NCBI GenBank assembly: GCA_964493325.1
Contig: CAZBMD010000001.1
Coordinates: 124,001 to 188,000 of the forward strand
Direction: 5' to 3'
DNA: 64,000 nucleotides
Source: CAZBMD01 sp964493325
GTDB lineage: Bacteria; Babelota; Babeliae; Babelales; RVW-14
The notes under the pieces were generated by a model, which had not been told where the DNA came from, made no database searches, and was given only the letters and a program-made list of their open reading frames with translations. This document shows positions 8,318 through 17,218 of this stretch, in pieces; position 1 is the first letter of the stretch, and the number at the start of each line of letters is the position of its first letter. Both the position numbers and the translations under genes were made by a program.

Positions 8318-9409
8318 ATGAAGAAAAATGTGTTATTACGATATCGAATATCGCTCGTAATTGCAGCCGCATTGCTATCTGCGCAGGCAAGTGCTGCAGA
8401 TACGCCAAGCGAAAAAGAACTTTCTGGTGCTATTATTAGTGCCATTAAGGAAGATTTAAAGCCATCTATGCTTGCTGTTTTGTCTGCAAGTGAGTTGTCC
8501 TTGGAAAAGGAATTTGCGGTTAACTTCAAAAAAGTAATGGATGCCCTTGCTGCTTTCCGTAAAAAATATCCACAAATAACGGGCGATACAGTAGTAACAC
8601 CGTCTCCAGCTGTGGTACCACCGCCTGTAGCTACTCCGCCTGTAGTCACTCCTCCTGTCCCACCAAAAGCTGTGCCAGCTCCTGCTGTAAGCGCACCGGC
8701 GCAGCCAAAGTTAGCTGCTGTTGAAATAAAAAAAGCTGATGCTGTTGCGGTACCTCCGGTAAAAGAAGTGGTTTCTGCAAAAGAAATATCTTCTGCTTCA
8801 GCCCCAATAAAAGCGCCTGCAGCTTTAGAACCTGTAAAGGTGGCAGCACCAGAAGCTGATTTGGGGACAGATGAAGATGATCAAGATTTGAATATGCCAG
8901 CAATCCTTAATCTTCCGGGCCTTGGTGTAATGCCGACGATTCCAACTGTTGAACCTCAAAAAACAGCAGAAAATGATGAAAGTTTTAATGATGAACAGGA
9001 TTATTTTAATCAAGATGTAGCTATTTCTTTGGCTATGAACAAAATTCTTTCATTGGATGAAGATCTTGATGGTGATGAGTTGCAAGGTGATAATGATTCT
9101 TCGGTTGCAATGCTTGCAGATGCATCTGATCAGTCGATGGACGATGAATTTCAGGATGATGAGTTGTCTATCGATGAAGATTTGATGCTTGCTATGAATG
9201 ATGAAGATTTTATGGACGAAAATAACTTTGATGAAGAGTCTGCTGATGATGAAGATTTGATGCTTGCTCTAAATGACGACCCAGAAAGTCTTGATGAAGA
9301 ATTTGCATCTCTTGATGATGAGATGCTTGAGACTGAAGAGCCTCTTTTGACGCTTGCTCAAAACGATTCAATTGACGAGCTTGATGAAGAGCTTGAGATT
9401 TCTGAATAG
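8318..9409 (+). CDS. Exported acidic repeat protein, function unknown
   Basis: The 363-residue product has a clear signal peptide (residues 1-26, cleavage after AQASA). It continues with a proline/alanine/valine-rich linker (about 90-170) and then a strongly acidic C-terminal half dominated by Asp and Glu. That half contains imperfect repeats built around DEDLMLA[ML]ND. I recognise no family. A polyanionic exported protein could bind calcium or basic proteins, or be displayed on the surface, but this is only composition-based inference. The start at 8318 is chosen for its ribosome site and because the signal peptide then begins MKKN; an upstream ATG at 8279 gives a non-signal extension. A strong terminator follows at 9451-9498. 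Confidence 0.8.
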   Translation: MKKNVLLRYRISLVIAAALLSAQASAADTPSEKELSGAIISAIKEDLKPSMLAVLSASELSLEKEFAVNFKKVMDALAAFRKKYPQITGDTVVTPSPAVVPPPVATPPVVTPPVPPKAVPAPAVSAPAQPKLAAVEIKKADAVAVPPVKEVVSAKEISSASAPIKAPAALEPVKVAAPEADLGTDEDDQDLNMPAILNLPGLGVMPTIPTVEPQKTAENDESFNDEQDYFNQDVAISLAMNKILSLDEDLDGDELQGDNDSSVAMLADASDQSMDDEFQDDELSIDEDLMLAMNDEDFMDENNFDEESADDEDLMLALNDDPESLDEEFASLDDEMLETEEPLLTLAQNDSIDELDEELEISE

Positions 9410-9450
9410 ACATTAGATTTCTGAATAGACATTTCGACATTAGAATTTTT

Positions 9451-9498
9451 AAAAAATAGGAGAAGTGGTGTTTTATGCATCACTTCTCCTATTTTTTT
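9451..9498 (+). terminator. Rho-independent terminator
   Basis: A 17-base perfect inverted repeat (9451-9467 with 9481-9497) carries a 13-base loop and a 3' run of seven Ts. It lies 42 bases after the acidic-repeat gene. A short direct repeat (TTTCTGAATAGACATT, twice) lies between the stop codon and the hairpin. Confidence 0.85.
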
Positions 9499-9557
9499 GA
9501 ATAGTTTATACTGACGAGATAGATATGATTTCAGTTTTTTATTTTTCCAGGATCAGC

Positions 9558-9812
9558 ATGTTTTGCCAGTACTATCAAGCAGTTGTCAATGTAGCCAAGA
9601 CATGGTTTATTGGTGGCTTTTTTAAAAGCGAAGATTATGTTGCTTTTGAGCGCACAATCAATGGCTCTAGAGACGTCATTGAATTCTTTGTGCCAGAAGA
9701 TCAAGAACAATTTTTTTTAGAACTTATGGCTTACTTGCAGCGTAATGGATATGTAGATAGATTTGAAAAAATGCCAAATCGTTTGCAATTTCCAGAGTGC
9801 TATAAACAATAA
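9558..9812 (+). CDS. Small hypothetical protein
   Basis: The predicted 84-residue protein starts MFCQYYQAVV and contains a compact mix of aromatic and acidic residues (GGFFKSEDYVAFERT, FFVPEDQEQFFLELMAYL). It has no signal peptide or membrane segment. The second half reads like a domain that ends in an amphipathic helix. I do not recognise a family. The ATG at 9558 follows an AGGATC ribosome site; an in-frame ATG at 9525 adds 11 residues and is also preceded by GAG. A terminator upstream and a convergent gene four bases downstream isolate it as a single-gene unit, which together with biased codon use supports a real gene. Confidence 0.6.
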   Translation: MFCQYYQAVVNVAKTWFIGGFFKSEDYVAFERTINGSRDVIEFFVPEDQEQFFLELMAYLQRNGYVDRFEKMPNRLQFPECYKQ

Positions 9813-9816
9813 CAGT

Positions 9817-10725
9817 CTAATTTGTAAATTCTTCTTGTAACGCATAATAACAAGCAGCGTCTATCGCATGATTTAAGCGATTTTTGATAAGGTGATTATT
9901 GGGTAGCCGTTTTTCTAAAATTTCTGCAGTTGTTTCACCATAAATATTTTTTGAGCTGTAATCCCAAGTGGGTGTGTAATTAAGTAATAGGTAGGTGATA
10001 GATTTGTTTTGCTTCCATAAACTTTGCATTAGTGCAGAGTTATTTTCGTCATTGAAAGCAAAAATATTATATCCCGGGCATGCAAGTATAAGCTGAACAA
10101 TATCTGCATCGTGGTTACGCATCGCAATAAAAATTGCTGTATTCAAATTTTGATCGACAATCCAATTTGGATGAATTCCTTGTATGAGTAGTTGATAAAC
10201 TGCGCTTGAATCACTTTTTATTAACGCTTTTTTTAGATTAAGAATATCTTTATAAACTGAGCTTGCAAATAGAGTCAGAATAAAATGGTTGAAATTTTTA
10301 ATATCAGCAGCGCTAAATCCTAGGCTATGCATGTGGCGTAAAATAAGGTAAAGATTATTATTAATGAGTGGATTTTTTATGATATACAGGGAATTATTGG
10401 AAAATCCGCTTGATTTTAAAAATGCAAGAAAAGCTCTGGCATTCTTGTTATTGTTCCTCGATTTTGTCTGAATATTATTCCATGCTTGCGAGTTTATAAT
10501 TACATGAAAAAGATCTGATGAAAGGTCTTTGATTCCGTGCTTTGTTTTGTGATAAGTTTTTTTATCGACTTGTATCCATTGAGACAATTTTTTAAGGCTG
10601 TCGGTATCTTGTAAGATTTCCTCCGCTGGGCGGTATGGTGTCCATGTTTGAAAAGCAACAACTGTTTGTGCAAATATAATACTCAATACAAGAGGAAAAA
10701 CTATTTTTTTTAATGATGAAATCAC
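9817..10725 (-). CDS. Exported ankyrin-repeat protein
   Basis: The 302-residue protein begins at a GTG preceded by AAGGATC and has a signal peptide (about residues 1-24). The region from about 160 to 270 reads as ankyrin repeats: SSAVYQLLIQGIHPN, NLNTAIFIAMRNHDADIVQLILACPG, NNSALMQSLWKQNKSITYLLL and NIYGETTAEIL. The N-terminal half is helical with no recognised domain. Ankyrin repeats mediate protein-protein contacts. With a signal peptide the protein should reach the periplasm or beyond, and exported ankyrin proteins are common in protist-associated bacteria. No enzymatic domain is visible, so its partner is unknown. Confidence 0.75.
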   Translation of the reverse strand: MISSLKKIVFPLVLSIIFAQTVVAFQTWTPYRPAEEILQDTDSLKKLSQWIQVDKKTYHKTKHGIKDLSSDLFHVIINSQAWNNIQTKSRNNNKNARAFLAFLKSSGFSNNSLYIIKNPLINNNLYLILRHMHSLGFSAADIKNFNHFILTLFASSVYKDILNLKKALIKSDSSAVYQLLIQGIHPNWIVDQNLNTAIFIAMRNHDADIVQLILACPGYNIFAFNDENNSALMQSLWKQNKSITYLLLNYTPTWDYSSKNIYGETTAEILEKRLPNNHLIKNRLNHAIDAACYYALQEEFTN

Positions 10726-10755
10726 TGACCAGATCCTTTTTTTGATGTTTAATAC

Positions 10756-10791
10756 AATTCATTACATTCTGCAGGTAGAGTGTAATGAATT
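10756..10791 (-). terminator. Probable terminator of gltX
   Basis: A 15-base inverted repeat (10756-10770 with 10777-10791, one G-T wobble) surrounds a 6-base loop just downstream of the gltX stop. The tail after the hairpin on the minus strand is only moderately T-rich, so its strength is uncertain. Confidence 0.5.
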
Positions 10792-10802
10792 ATATTTTGC
10801 AG

Positions 10803-12230
10803 TCAAGAGGCTCTGGTTATGCGTTCCTGAATTTGATCAAAAGAAAAAACATCAATAATATCATGGACCCCAAGGCCTTCAGTTTTGCCAGTTACAACAA
10901 AACGAAGCGGTACAAAAATTTCTTTAATAGAAAGACCTGCTGTTTTTGCTTGCGTCTTGAGGGTTGTTAAAAATGTTTCTTTAGTGCTTATTTTTGCTGC
11001 ATTTTGCAAAATTGTCAGGGCCGCATCTGTTTTTTCTTTTCCAAAAAGTGTATGTAGATGTGTAATCTCTATAGCTGGTATGCGGAAATAAAAACCAATA
11101 ACATTGACGATATCAAGTAAGGTTTTAAGTTCGGGTCGGACTTTGGCCACAAGTTGTTCCAGTTGTGCATCATCAAGGTTCGCAGCCTCAGGAACGGCCC
11201 CAATCAAAAAGGGTTTTACTCTTTGTGTAAGGTCAGGTAGTTCAATTCGTTCAATCCATTGCTGATTCACCCAGGTAAGTTTTTCAACATCGTATCGAAT
11301 GGTTCCGGATGAATGGACTGCTGCAAAATTAAAGTTGCGAGCAAGTCCATCAAGTGTTTGAATTTCTTCTGCAAACGAGCTGCCAATAATTGCAAGATAA
11401 TTGCAGACAGCTTCGTGCAAGTAGCCTGCTTTTTTCAGATCAAGCAGGCTGAATCCAAAATCTCGCTTGGAAAGTTTTTCACCTTTTTCATTGCATAGAA
11501 TAGGAAGATGCCAAAATATAGGTTTCTTTGCAGCAAAGGCGTCATACAAAGCAAGTTGCATTGCTGTGTTGGATGTGTGGTCTTCACCGCGAATAACGTG
11601 TGAAATTTCCATCAAAAAATCATCAACAAAGTTGGCAAAAATAAAGGTGAAAGATCCGTCATCGCGGGTGAGTGCAAAATCAGAAAAATGTTGAGTGTCA
11701 AAAGTGATCGTTCCTTTTGCCATATCAACCATGTCCAAAAGTTGATTATTGTTAAAGGCAAACCGCCAAATAAATTTTTTTCCAGCGCTCAGCTTGAGTT
11801 TTATTTTGTCATCAGAAAAATGAAGACAGGTGCGATCATAGCGTGGGGGCTTGTGGGCTGCAATTTGTTCCTGGCGTTTTTTTTCAAGTTCTTCAGGTGA
11901 GCAAAAACAGCGGTATGCTCGACGCATTTCAATGAGTGTATTTAATTGTTCTTGGTACAGGTGTGTGCGATCGGACTGCAAGTAAGGGCCATAGCTGCCG
12001 CCAATATGCGGACCCTCTTGATATTTAAGTCCAAGCCATTTTAAATCTTGAATGATGCGTAGCTCTGCTTCTTCAAGATTTCGTTGAGCATCTGTGTCTT
12101 CGATGCGTAAAATAAAAGTTCCTGCGTTCTGACGAGCAAAAAGGTAGTTCATTAGTGATGCGCGAACATTGCCTAGATGCATAAATCCTGTGGGGGATGG
12201 CGCAAATCGCACCCGTATATTTTTTTTCAT
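10803..12230 (-). CDS. gltX: Glutamyl-tRNA synthetase
   Basis: The 475-residue class I synthetase charges tRNA-Glu with glutamate. The start MKKNIRVRFAPSPTGF leads directly into the HIGH-type motif (FMHLGN), then LRIEDTDAQRN, and the KMSKS-type motif GEKLSKRDF lies in the middle; the C-terminal anticodon-binding part is present. I chose the ATG at 12230, with an AAGG ribosome site, over a 34-residue N-terminal extension of the open frame that no family member needs. Whether it also charges tRNA-Gln cannot be judged here, as no glnS or gatCAB lies in the window. Confidence 0.96.
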   Translation of the reverse strand: MKKNIRVRFAPSPTGFMHLGNVRASLMNYLFARQNAGTFILRIEDTDAQRNLEEAELRIIQDLKWLGLKYQEGPHIGGSYGPYLQSDRTHLYQEQLNTLIEMRRAYRCFCSPEELEKKRQEQIAAHKPPRYDRTCLHFSDDKIKLKLSAGKKFIWRFAFNNNQLLDMVDMAKGTITFDTQHFSDFALTRDDGSFTFIFANFVDDFLMEISHVIRGEDHTSNTAMQLALYDAFAAKKPIFWHLPILCNEKGEKLSKRDFGFSLLDLKKAGYLHEAVCNYLAIIGSSFAEEIQTLDGLARNFNFAAVHSSGTIRYDVEKLTWVNQQWIERIELPDLTQRVKPFLIGAVPEAANLDDAQLEQLVAKVRPELKTLLDIVNVIGFYFRIPAIEITHLHTLFGKEKTDAALTILQNAAKISTKETFLTTLKTQAKTAGLSIKEIFVPLRFVVTGKTEGLGVHDIIDVFSFDQIQERITRAS

Positions 12231-12485
12231 TAGTATGAGCCTTATTTTTTTAGTTGATATCAAAGGGTTCGCGTATTTCAGGGGATCCTTGCTTTGCAGC
12301 AATGCTGCGCGGAGATCATGCATAATTATCAAGTGCGTCAGGGTTGGCCCTTTTTTTGTAAAGATTTTTTATAATCTCAAAAAAGCTCTTTATAGATTGA
12401 ATAAATATGCAGCATGGATTTATGATACTGGCCCGATGAAATGAGTCAAGGTCTCTGCATGGAAACCTTATCTTTCTTCAAATTG
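12231..12485. other. Intergenic region between divergent gltX and aldolase genes
   Basis: This stretch lies between two divergent genes and should hold both promoters. A short GGG/CCC hairpin followed by a T run lies near 12350, and a TTGAAT / TATGAT pair with an 18-base gap at 12397-12426 could be a plus-strand promoter. No RNA gene (tRNA, 4.5S, RNase P, tmRNA) is recognisable. Confidence 0.35.
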
Positions 12486-12515
12486 CTGACAATGGCACTA
12501 TCTGCGCGATAGAAT
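12486..12515 (+). promoter_or_regulatory. Candidate sigma-70 promoter of the aldolase gene
   Basis: CTGACA at 12486-12491 and TAGAAT at 12510-12515 are separated by 18 bases. The predicted start near 12522 leaves a 5' leader of about 30 bases before the ribosome site of the aldolase gene. Confidence 0.4.
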
Positions 12516-12554
12516 GCTAAAAATACAAATTGTTATCATTATTTGGAGATGGTC

Positions 12555-13493
12555 ATGGATGCTCCCATTCGTAAAATGCTTGCGCCTCAAGACGTTAAAA
12601 TTCCTCTGACAGTACCAGACAGCAAGCGAGAGGTGTATATTAAGAATTATCTTGCGGCAACGCGTCATTCAGGACGATTACTCCTTTTTGCCGGAGATCA
12701 AAAAATAGAGCATTTGAATCAAGATTTTTATGGCAAAGGCATTCCTGTCGACTGCGCAGACCCCGAATATCTTTTTAAGATTGCATCAAAGTCTCGTATC
12801 GGTGTTTTTGCTAGTCATCTAGGACTGATTGCTCGTTACGGAGCTGATTACAAAGGCGTTAATTATCTGATCAAATTAAACGGAAAAACTAATATTGCCT
12901 CTTTAGAAATTGATGATCCAATTAGTCTTGCATTGACGTCGGTTGAACAGGTCCATGTGTTTTCCCAAAATGCTAAATTACCTATTGTTGGCGTTGGCTA
13001 TACGGTCTATTTGGGGAGCAGATACGAAAATAAAATGCTTGTCGAAGCGTCGCGCATCATTGAGCAGGCGCATGCTCTTGGTTTGCTCGTTGTTTTGTGG
13101 ATGTATCCTCGAGGCAAAGCAATTTCATCTGAGCGTGACGCAGCGCTCATTGCAGGAGCAGCGGGTGTTGGGGTGGCGCTTGGTGCCGATTTTGTAAAAA
13201 TTAATCCACCAGATGCAAATGCCGAAGGAGAGAGCGCAGAGCTTTTAAAAGTTGTTGTTCGTGCCGCTGGGCGAACAGGAGTTATTTGCTCGGGAGGCAG
13301 CGCCAAGCCTCCACGACAATTTTTAGAAGAACTTTACCATCAACTGCACATGGGTGGTACCCGTGGAGCGGCTATTGGCAGAAATATTTATCAACGACCC
13401 TACAGCGAAGCAATCGCATTTTGTGAAGCGCTTGCGGCTACCGTTATTGATGATAAAGATGTCGAGGTTGCCGCAGAATTGTTGGAAATTTAG
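12555..13493 (+). CDS. Class I fructose-bisphosphate aldolase, archaeal/DhnA type
   Basis: The 312-residue protein resembles the DhnA/archaeal class I aldolases, TIM-barrel enzymes that split fructose 1,6-bisphosphate through a Schiff-base lysine. LLLFAGDQKIEH near the start, VVLWMYPRG in the middle, the lysine in GADFVKINPP and a phosphate-binding CSGGSAKP stretch support this. Related DeoC/LsrF aldolases share the fold, so the exact substrate is inferred. The ATG at 12555 is spaced correctly from GGAG; the ATG at 12543 sits too close to it. The LOG-family gene follows 15 bases downstream and is probably cotranscribed. With eno and tpiA it fits glycolysis. Confidence 0.85.
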   Translation: MDAPIRKMLAPQDVKIPLTVPDSKREVYIKNYLAATRHSGRLLLFAGDQKIEHLNQDFYGKGIPVDCADPEYLFKIASKSRIGVFASHLGLIARYGADYKGVNYLIKLNGKTNIASLEIDDPISLALTSVEQVHVFSQNAKLPIVGVGYTVYLGSRYENKMLVEASRIIEQAHALGLLVVLWMYPRGKAISSERDAALIAGAAGVGVALGADFVKINPPDANAEGESAELLKVVVRAAGRTGVICSGGSAKPPRQFLEELYHQLHMGGTRGAAIGRNIYQRPYSEAIAFCEALAATVIDDKDVEVAAELLEI

Positions 13494-13508
13494 CTGAAAA
13501 GAGGAATT

Positions 13509-14219
13509 ATGCAACTGCGACGATTAAAAGAATATGGGCGCTTTTTGAAAAGCCTTTTCAAGACAAACGTACGGCTCTTGTGGGGAATGTGGAAGCTTAC
13601 CAAGTTGCCGCAACCTGCAATTACTGTTTTTGGAGGTTCTCGTGTTGACTTTGATAGCCCTATTGGGATAAAAGCAAAAAAACTTGCGCTTAAATTGGTG
13701 AGTGCTGGTTTTTCTATCATCACTGGTGGGGGCCCCGGAATTATGGAGGCTGCCAATTATGGGGCTATTGAATATTTGCGCGAATGCGATTTAAGTAGTC
13801 CGTTATGTCGAAACCGTATTGTTTCTGCCGGCATAGGCCTGATTCGTTTGAATATGGAAAAAGCAAATCCTTATGTTCAAGAAAATATAGTAATGGAGCA
13901 TTTTTTTTCAAGAAAATGGCTATTGGTTCGCTACTCAGTGGGGTTTGTTATTTTTCCAGGAGGCTTTGGAACACTTGATGAACTTTTTGAGATCGTAACA
14001 CTTGTGCAAACCCATCGTATGAAACAAATGCCCATTATTTTAATTGATAGCGATTACTGGAAGCCTATTATGGAGTGGATTCATCAAAGAGCGTTACGTG
14101 AGAATTTGATTACCAAAGAAGATCTCAAGATCATCGTGGTAACAGACAGTATCGATGAAGCGTGTGCCATGATTGTTGAGCAATGTACTAGTTGCTTTGA
14201 GTCAAAACTGCACACATAA
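13509..14219 (+). CDS. LOG-family nucleotide phosphoribohydrolase-like protein
   Basis: The 236-residue protein has the LOG/TIGR00730 Rossmann fold, formerly annotated as lysine decarboxylase. The diagnostic motifs are ITGGGPGIMEAAN and FPGGFGTLDELFE. In the family these bind the phosphoribosyl group and hydrolyse nucleoside 5'-monophosphates, releasing the base; in plants and some bacteria this activates cytokinins. A 40-residue N-terminal extension precedes the core. GAGGAATT lies directly before the ATG. It follows the aldolase gene closely and converges on the secretin gene with only six bases between, with no obvious terminator. The true substrate is unknown. Confidence 0.85.
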   Translation: MQLRRLKEYGRFLKSLFKTNVRLLWGMWKLTKLPQPAITVFGGSRVDFDSPIGIKAKKLALKLVSAGFSIITGGGPGIMEAANYGAIEYLRECDLSSPLCRNRIVSAGIGLIRLNMEKANPYVQENIVMEHFFSRKWLLVRYSVGFVIFPGGFGTLDELFEIVTLVQTHRMKQMPIILIDSDYWKPIMEWIHQRALRENLITKEDLKIIVVTDSIDEACAMIVEQCTSCFESKLHT

Positions 14220-14225
14220 ATTTAC

Positions 14226-16679
14226 TTACACTGTTTTTCGGCTCCGTAACTTCATTTTTTCTTTTTGAATCTTAAAACTCTTTTTCTCCTTTTGATGTTC
14301 ACTTTTGATATCCTTAACTTTTTTGATAGTTTCAGAAGCCGAAAAATAAGGGTCTTCTTGGATGTTCACAGATTTTGGACGATCAATCCCGGATGTAAAA
14401 TTATCTATAGGCCTAAAAATGCCCTGACGCGAATCTTCAAGGCAGTGCTTGATCGATTGTGTTGATGGCTTGAAAAACCAGCGCTCTATTGGATCTTTAC
14501 TTTGCGCATAGGTATCGTTGCGCATTACCTGGTATTTTGCGTAATCAAGTTTGAGCTGCGTGTATTCATCTGGTGCGCAAGCAAATTGTGGCTTGATGAT
14601 GCTGGGTCGGATGAAGACGTACAAATTAGCATCAGTTTTTGATTTACTCTTGCTTCTGAATAAATTACCTATGATCGGAATGTCTCCTAAGATAGGCGTT
14701 TTATAGACTGTTTCTGATTGGTTATTTTTAGTAAGACCACCAAGAACAATAACCTCACCGGTAGCCATAGAGACTTTTGTTTTTAAGGTGCGAGTGATTT
14801 TTTCTGGTTTCTCAGTTTCACTTTCTGCTTTAAATTCATCAATGGTGACCTCTAGTTTAAGGTCCACAAGCCCTTCGATATTTATTTGAGGTGTAATATC
14901 TATTTTAGTTGATGCTTTTACTTCTTGTCTTTGTACGCGTGATGGCTCGCCCTTGTTCGAAACAAAGTCTCCAGGTACCCGTCGAGTTTGGCCAACATCA
15001 ATAGTTGTTGTCTGGTAATTATTGATTACTACAAATGGCTGTGAGACAACGTGAAAGTTTTTTATTTTATAAACCGCTCTTATTATACTCCAAATATTTT
15101 CATTAGCAGGGTCTCCGCCTGGGAGCGCGCTTCGACCAATGGTCATGAACGATGGTGAGTTGATTCCTGTAAAATTTGATTGAGCAAGGTCTATATAGCG
15201 TTTTGCTACAGTCTTAGTTGTATCACTGCTTGCTGGTGCAATTTCTCCAGAACTTAAATTTTTGAATTCGATTTCATTTATCCCCATGCCTGGATTGCGC
15301 CCCATGATATTAAAAGTTTGAGCGCCAAGTTCATTGAGTTGATCAATGCCAACATCTATGATCATGACCTCGACAGCAACCTGTGGTTGTGGTTTATCAA
15401 GTTTATCAATAAATTTTTCAAGACGGGCCCAATCATCTCGATTGCAAGCAATGATAAGGCGGTTGCCTCCGCCCCGACCTGAGCTTTCATCTTTAGGTGT
15501 TTCGGCTGCAATAGTTACATCCTCAAAAAATTTATAATCACCAATAACGGTGCTTTTGTCAGATGTTTGGCCCGGTGGGGCTTTAACTAAATTGTCCAAA
15601 ATAGGCTTGAGCGCTTCGGCTTTGGCGTAACGAATTTCTTTGATGTGTAATCTTGAGTCTGCATCGCCAATTGGTACATCAATGTATTTTCCAATAAATT
15701 CAACAAGTTTATTAATATTTTTTTCAGTACCAAGCAAGATAAGCATATTTTGTATTGGTTCTGGAATAATGCGCGTATTGGAAGAAAAGTAACTTGCTTC
15801 TCTTTGACTGGTAAGAGATGTAAAACGGATGGTACGCTCGTCTTTATTGGCGCTAATCATTTCTTCAAACATTTTCCCAACGGTTTCAGCATTGGTATGT
15901 TTAAGTTTAATAATTTTGATAGACTCACTCAGTCCTCCGACATCAAGTGCTTTGACAATTTTCATGGCCGCTTTGATATTAAGGCTTTGATCTTTAAGAA
16001 AGCACATATTAAGATCGCGATTAATCATTACGCCTTTTTCATCAGGCAACATGGTGCGTAAAATTCCTTGAGCAGTTTCCGCTTTTATATTTTTGAAAAA
16101 ATAAGCATAGCGGATTACAATGTCGCTTTGCGGGAGATCTTCAGGCTCTGTTTTAACTCCATTAATTCCAACCGATGAGTATATCGGAAGAACTTCCATA
16201 CTATTATCTTTGGTAGGAATTACGCGATATACACCATTAACAAGCACAATGCTAAATCCGTTTGATTCCATGAGTGTCAATAGAACATTCCAAGCGCGGT
16301 CAAGCGTTAAAGGTGTTCTTGTAGAAATAGAAACTTTGGCTGCTTCTAGGTCTTTGTTAGGTAGAACGTTGATGGATTTTTGTTCTGCAAGGTAATTCAA
16401 AATAGTTGAGAGAGAGACATTTTCAAAATTTAGGAAAATATTAGCTTCTTGCCTGTCATCATTAATGTCGTTTGAGTCTTTGATTGCTTGTAAGGTGCCG
16501 ACAGTGGGCAGCGGAGGAAGTGTATTTGTTGGTTGTTGAACCGAAACAGGTGGTGTGTAAAATTGCTGATTTTGATTCTGTTGCCAAGATTGTTGAGCTA
16601 GAGTCGAGCAAATAAGAGCTGTAAGAGCAACAACACATGCAAGAAGTCGTGTTTTGAAACCATGTAAAATTTTCTTCAT
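14226..16679 (-). CDS. Secretin (GspD/PilQ family), second copy in the operon
   Basis: The 817-residue protein starts with a signal peptide (about 1-28). It carries an N0-like domain (residues 80-160, FLNFENVSLSTILNYLAE), several N1-type ring domains, and the secretin core with TTIDVGQTRRVPG, the VIVLGGLTKN block and TPILGDIPIIGNLF. Secretins form the outer-membrane channel of type II secretion and type IV pili. A basic, Lys/Arg-rich tail follows the core. The start codon overlaps the stop of the PilO/GspM-like gene (ATGA). It is clearly paralogous to the secretin encoded three genes upstream in the operon; the two domain orders match throughout. Confidence 0.93.
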   Translation of the reverse strand: MKKILHGFKTRLLACVVALTALICSTLAQQSWQQNQNQQFYTPPVSVQQPTNTLPPLPTVGTLQAIKDSNDINDDRQEANIFLNFENVSLSTILNYLAEQKSINVLPNKDLEAAKVSISTRTPLTLDRAWNVLLTLMESNGFSIVLVNGVYRVIPTKDNSMEVLPIYSSVGINGVKTEPEDLPQSDIVIRYAYFFKNIKAETAQGILRTMLPDEKGVMINRDLNMCFLKDQSLNIKAAMKIVKALDVGGLSESIKIIKLKHTNAETVGKMFEEMISANKDERTIRFTSLTSQREASYFSSNTRIIPEPIQNMLILLGTEKNINKLVEFIGKYIDVPIGDADSRLHIKEIRYAKAEALKPILDNLVKAPPGQTSDKSTVIGDYKFFEDVTIAAETPKDESSGRGGGNRLIIACNRDDWARLEKFIDKLDKPQPQVAVEVMIIDVGIDQLNELGAQTFNIMGRNPGMGINEIEFKNLSSGEIAPASSDTTKTVAKRYIDLAQSNFTGINSPSFMTIGRSALPGGDPANENIWSIIRAVYKIKNFHVVSQPFVVINNYQTTTIDVGQTRRVPGDFVSNKGEPSRVQRQEVKASTKIDITPQINIEGLVDLKLEVTIDEFKAESETEKPEKITRTLKTKVSMATGEVIVLGGLTKNNQSETVYKTPILGDIPIIGNLFRSKSKSKTDANLYVFIRPSIIKPQFACAPDEYTQLKLDYAKYQVMRNDTYAQSKDPIERWFFKPSTQSIKHCLEDSRQGIFRPIDNFTSGIDRPKSVNIQEDPYFSASETIKKVKDIKSEHQKEKKSFKIQKEKMKLRSRKTV

Positions 16680-17215
16680 ATTTTGTACCTGATTGTTGCA
16701 AATTTTAGATCAAAAGAAATGCGATTAGAAGGCTCATTCCGAACAGTGACCTCTTTGACGTAAATGATCTCTTTTTTATTGAGAGCATCAAGAACGCGAA
16801 CCAGTTTTTCTGTATTTTGTCCTTTGAATGTTGCTTTTAGAATAATTTCGGAAATTTTGTCATTAATTTCAACGATAGAGTCGCTCCATCCAAGCTCAGG
16901 GGTAATCATCTGTTCTTTGCAAAATTGCTCAAAATAGATCTTAATATTAAAATCTTTTTCTTTATCAAAAACTTCCAGAAGCCGTTTTTGTTCTTGTTGA
17001 AGTACAGCTTCTTGTGCAATAATTTCTGCTGACTTTGCACTCAGAGTGCCAATTCTCTTAATTTGATCAACTAGTTCTGCGCTTGAGGAATAGGTGTAGT
17101 AAGTGATACCAAGCGCGAGTATGCTAACACCCGCAAGGAGAGCAACAAGGTATCTTTGAAACAAAGCTTGATTTAAATTTTGAATAAAGGCGGTTGTTTT
17201 GTTCAAAAGTTCCAT
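16676..17215 (-). CDS. PilO/GspM-like inner-membrane assembly protein
   Basis: The 179-residue product has a short cytoplasmic head, one transmembrane helix (about 22-42, LVALLAGVSILALGITYYTY), a coiled-coil stretch (about 48-85) and a small C-terminal alpha/beta domain. This is the architecture of PilO and GspM, which link the inner-membrane platform to the secretin. Direct sequence similarity is too low to choose between them, so the call rests on architecture plus its position between the PilM/GspL-like gene and a secretin. It starts three bases after the upstream stop and ends in an ATGA overlap with the secretin gene. Confidence 0.65.
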   Translation of the reverse strand: MELLNKTTAFIQNLNQALFQRYLVALLAGVSILALGITYYTYSSSAELVDQIKRIGTLSAKSAEIIAQEAVLQQEQKRLLEVFDKEKDFNIKIYFEQFCKEQMITPELGWSDSIVEINDKISEIILKATFKGQNTEKLVRVLDALNKKEIIYVKEVTVRNEPSNRISFDLKFATIRYKI

Positions 17216-17218
17216 GGT

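Noticed and set aside
8646..8903. Leu/Gln-rich minus-strand frame opposite the acidic repeat protein
   Set aside because: Its composition follows from the Pro/Ala-rich codons of the opposite strand, so it is an antisense artefact.
12231..12332. 34-residue N-terminal extension of GltX
   Set aside because: The frame is open but the family start (MKKNIRVRFAPSPTGF) has its own ribosome site, and the extension resembles nothing in other glutamyl-tRNA synthetases.
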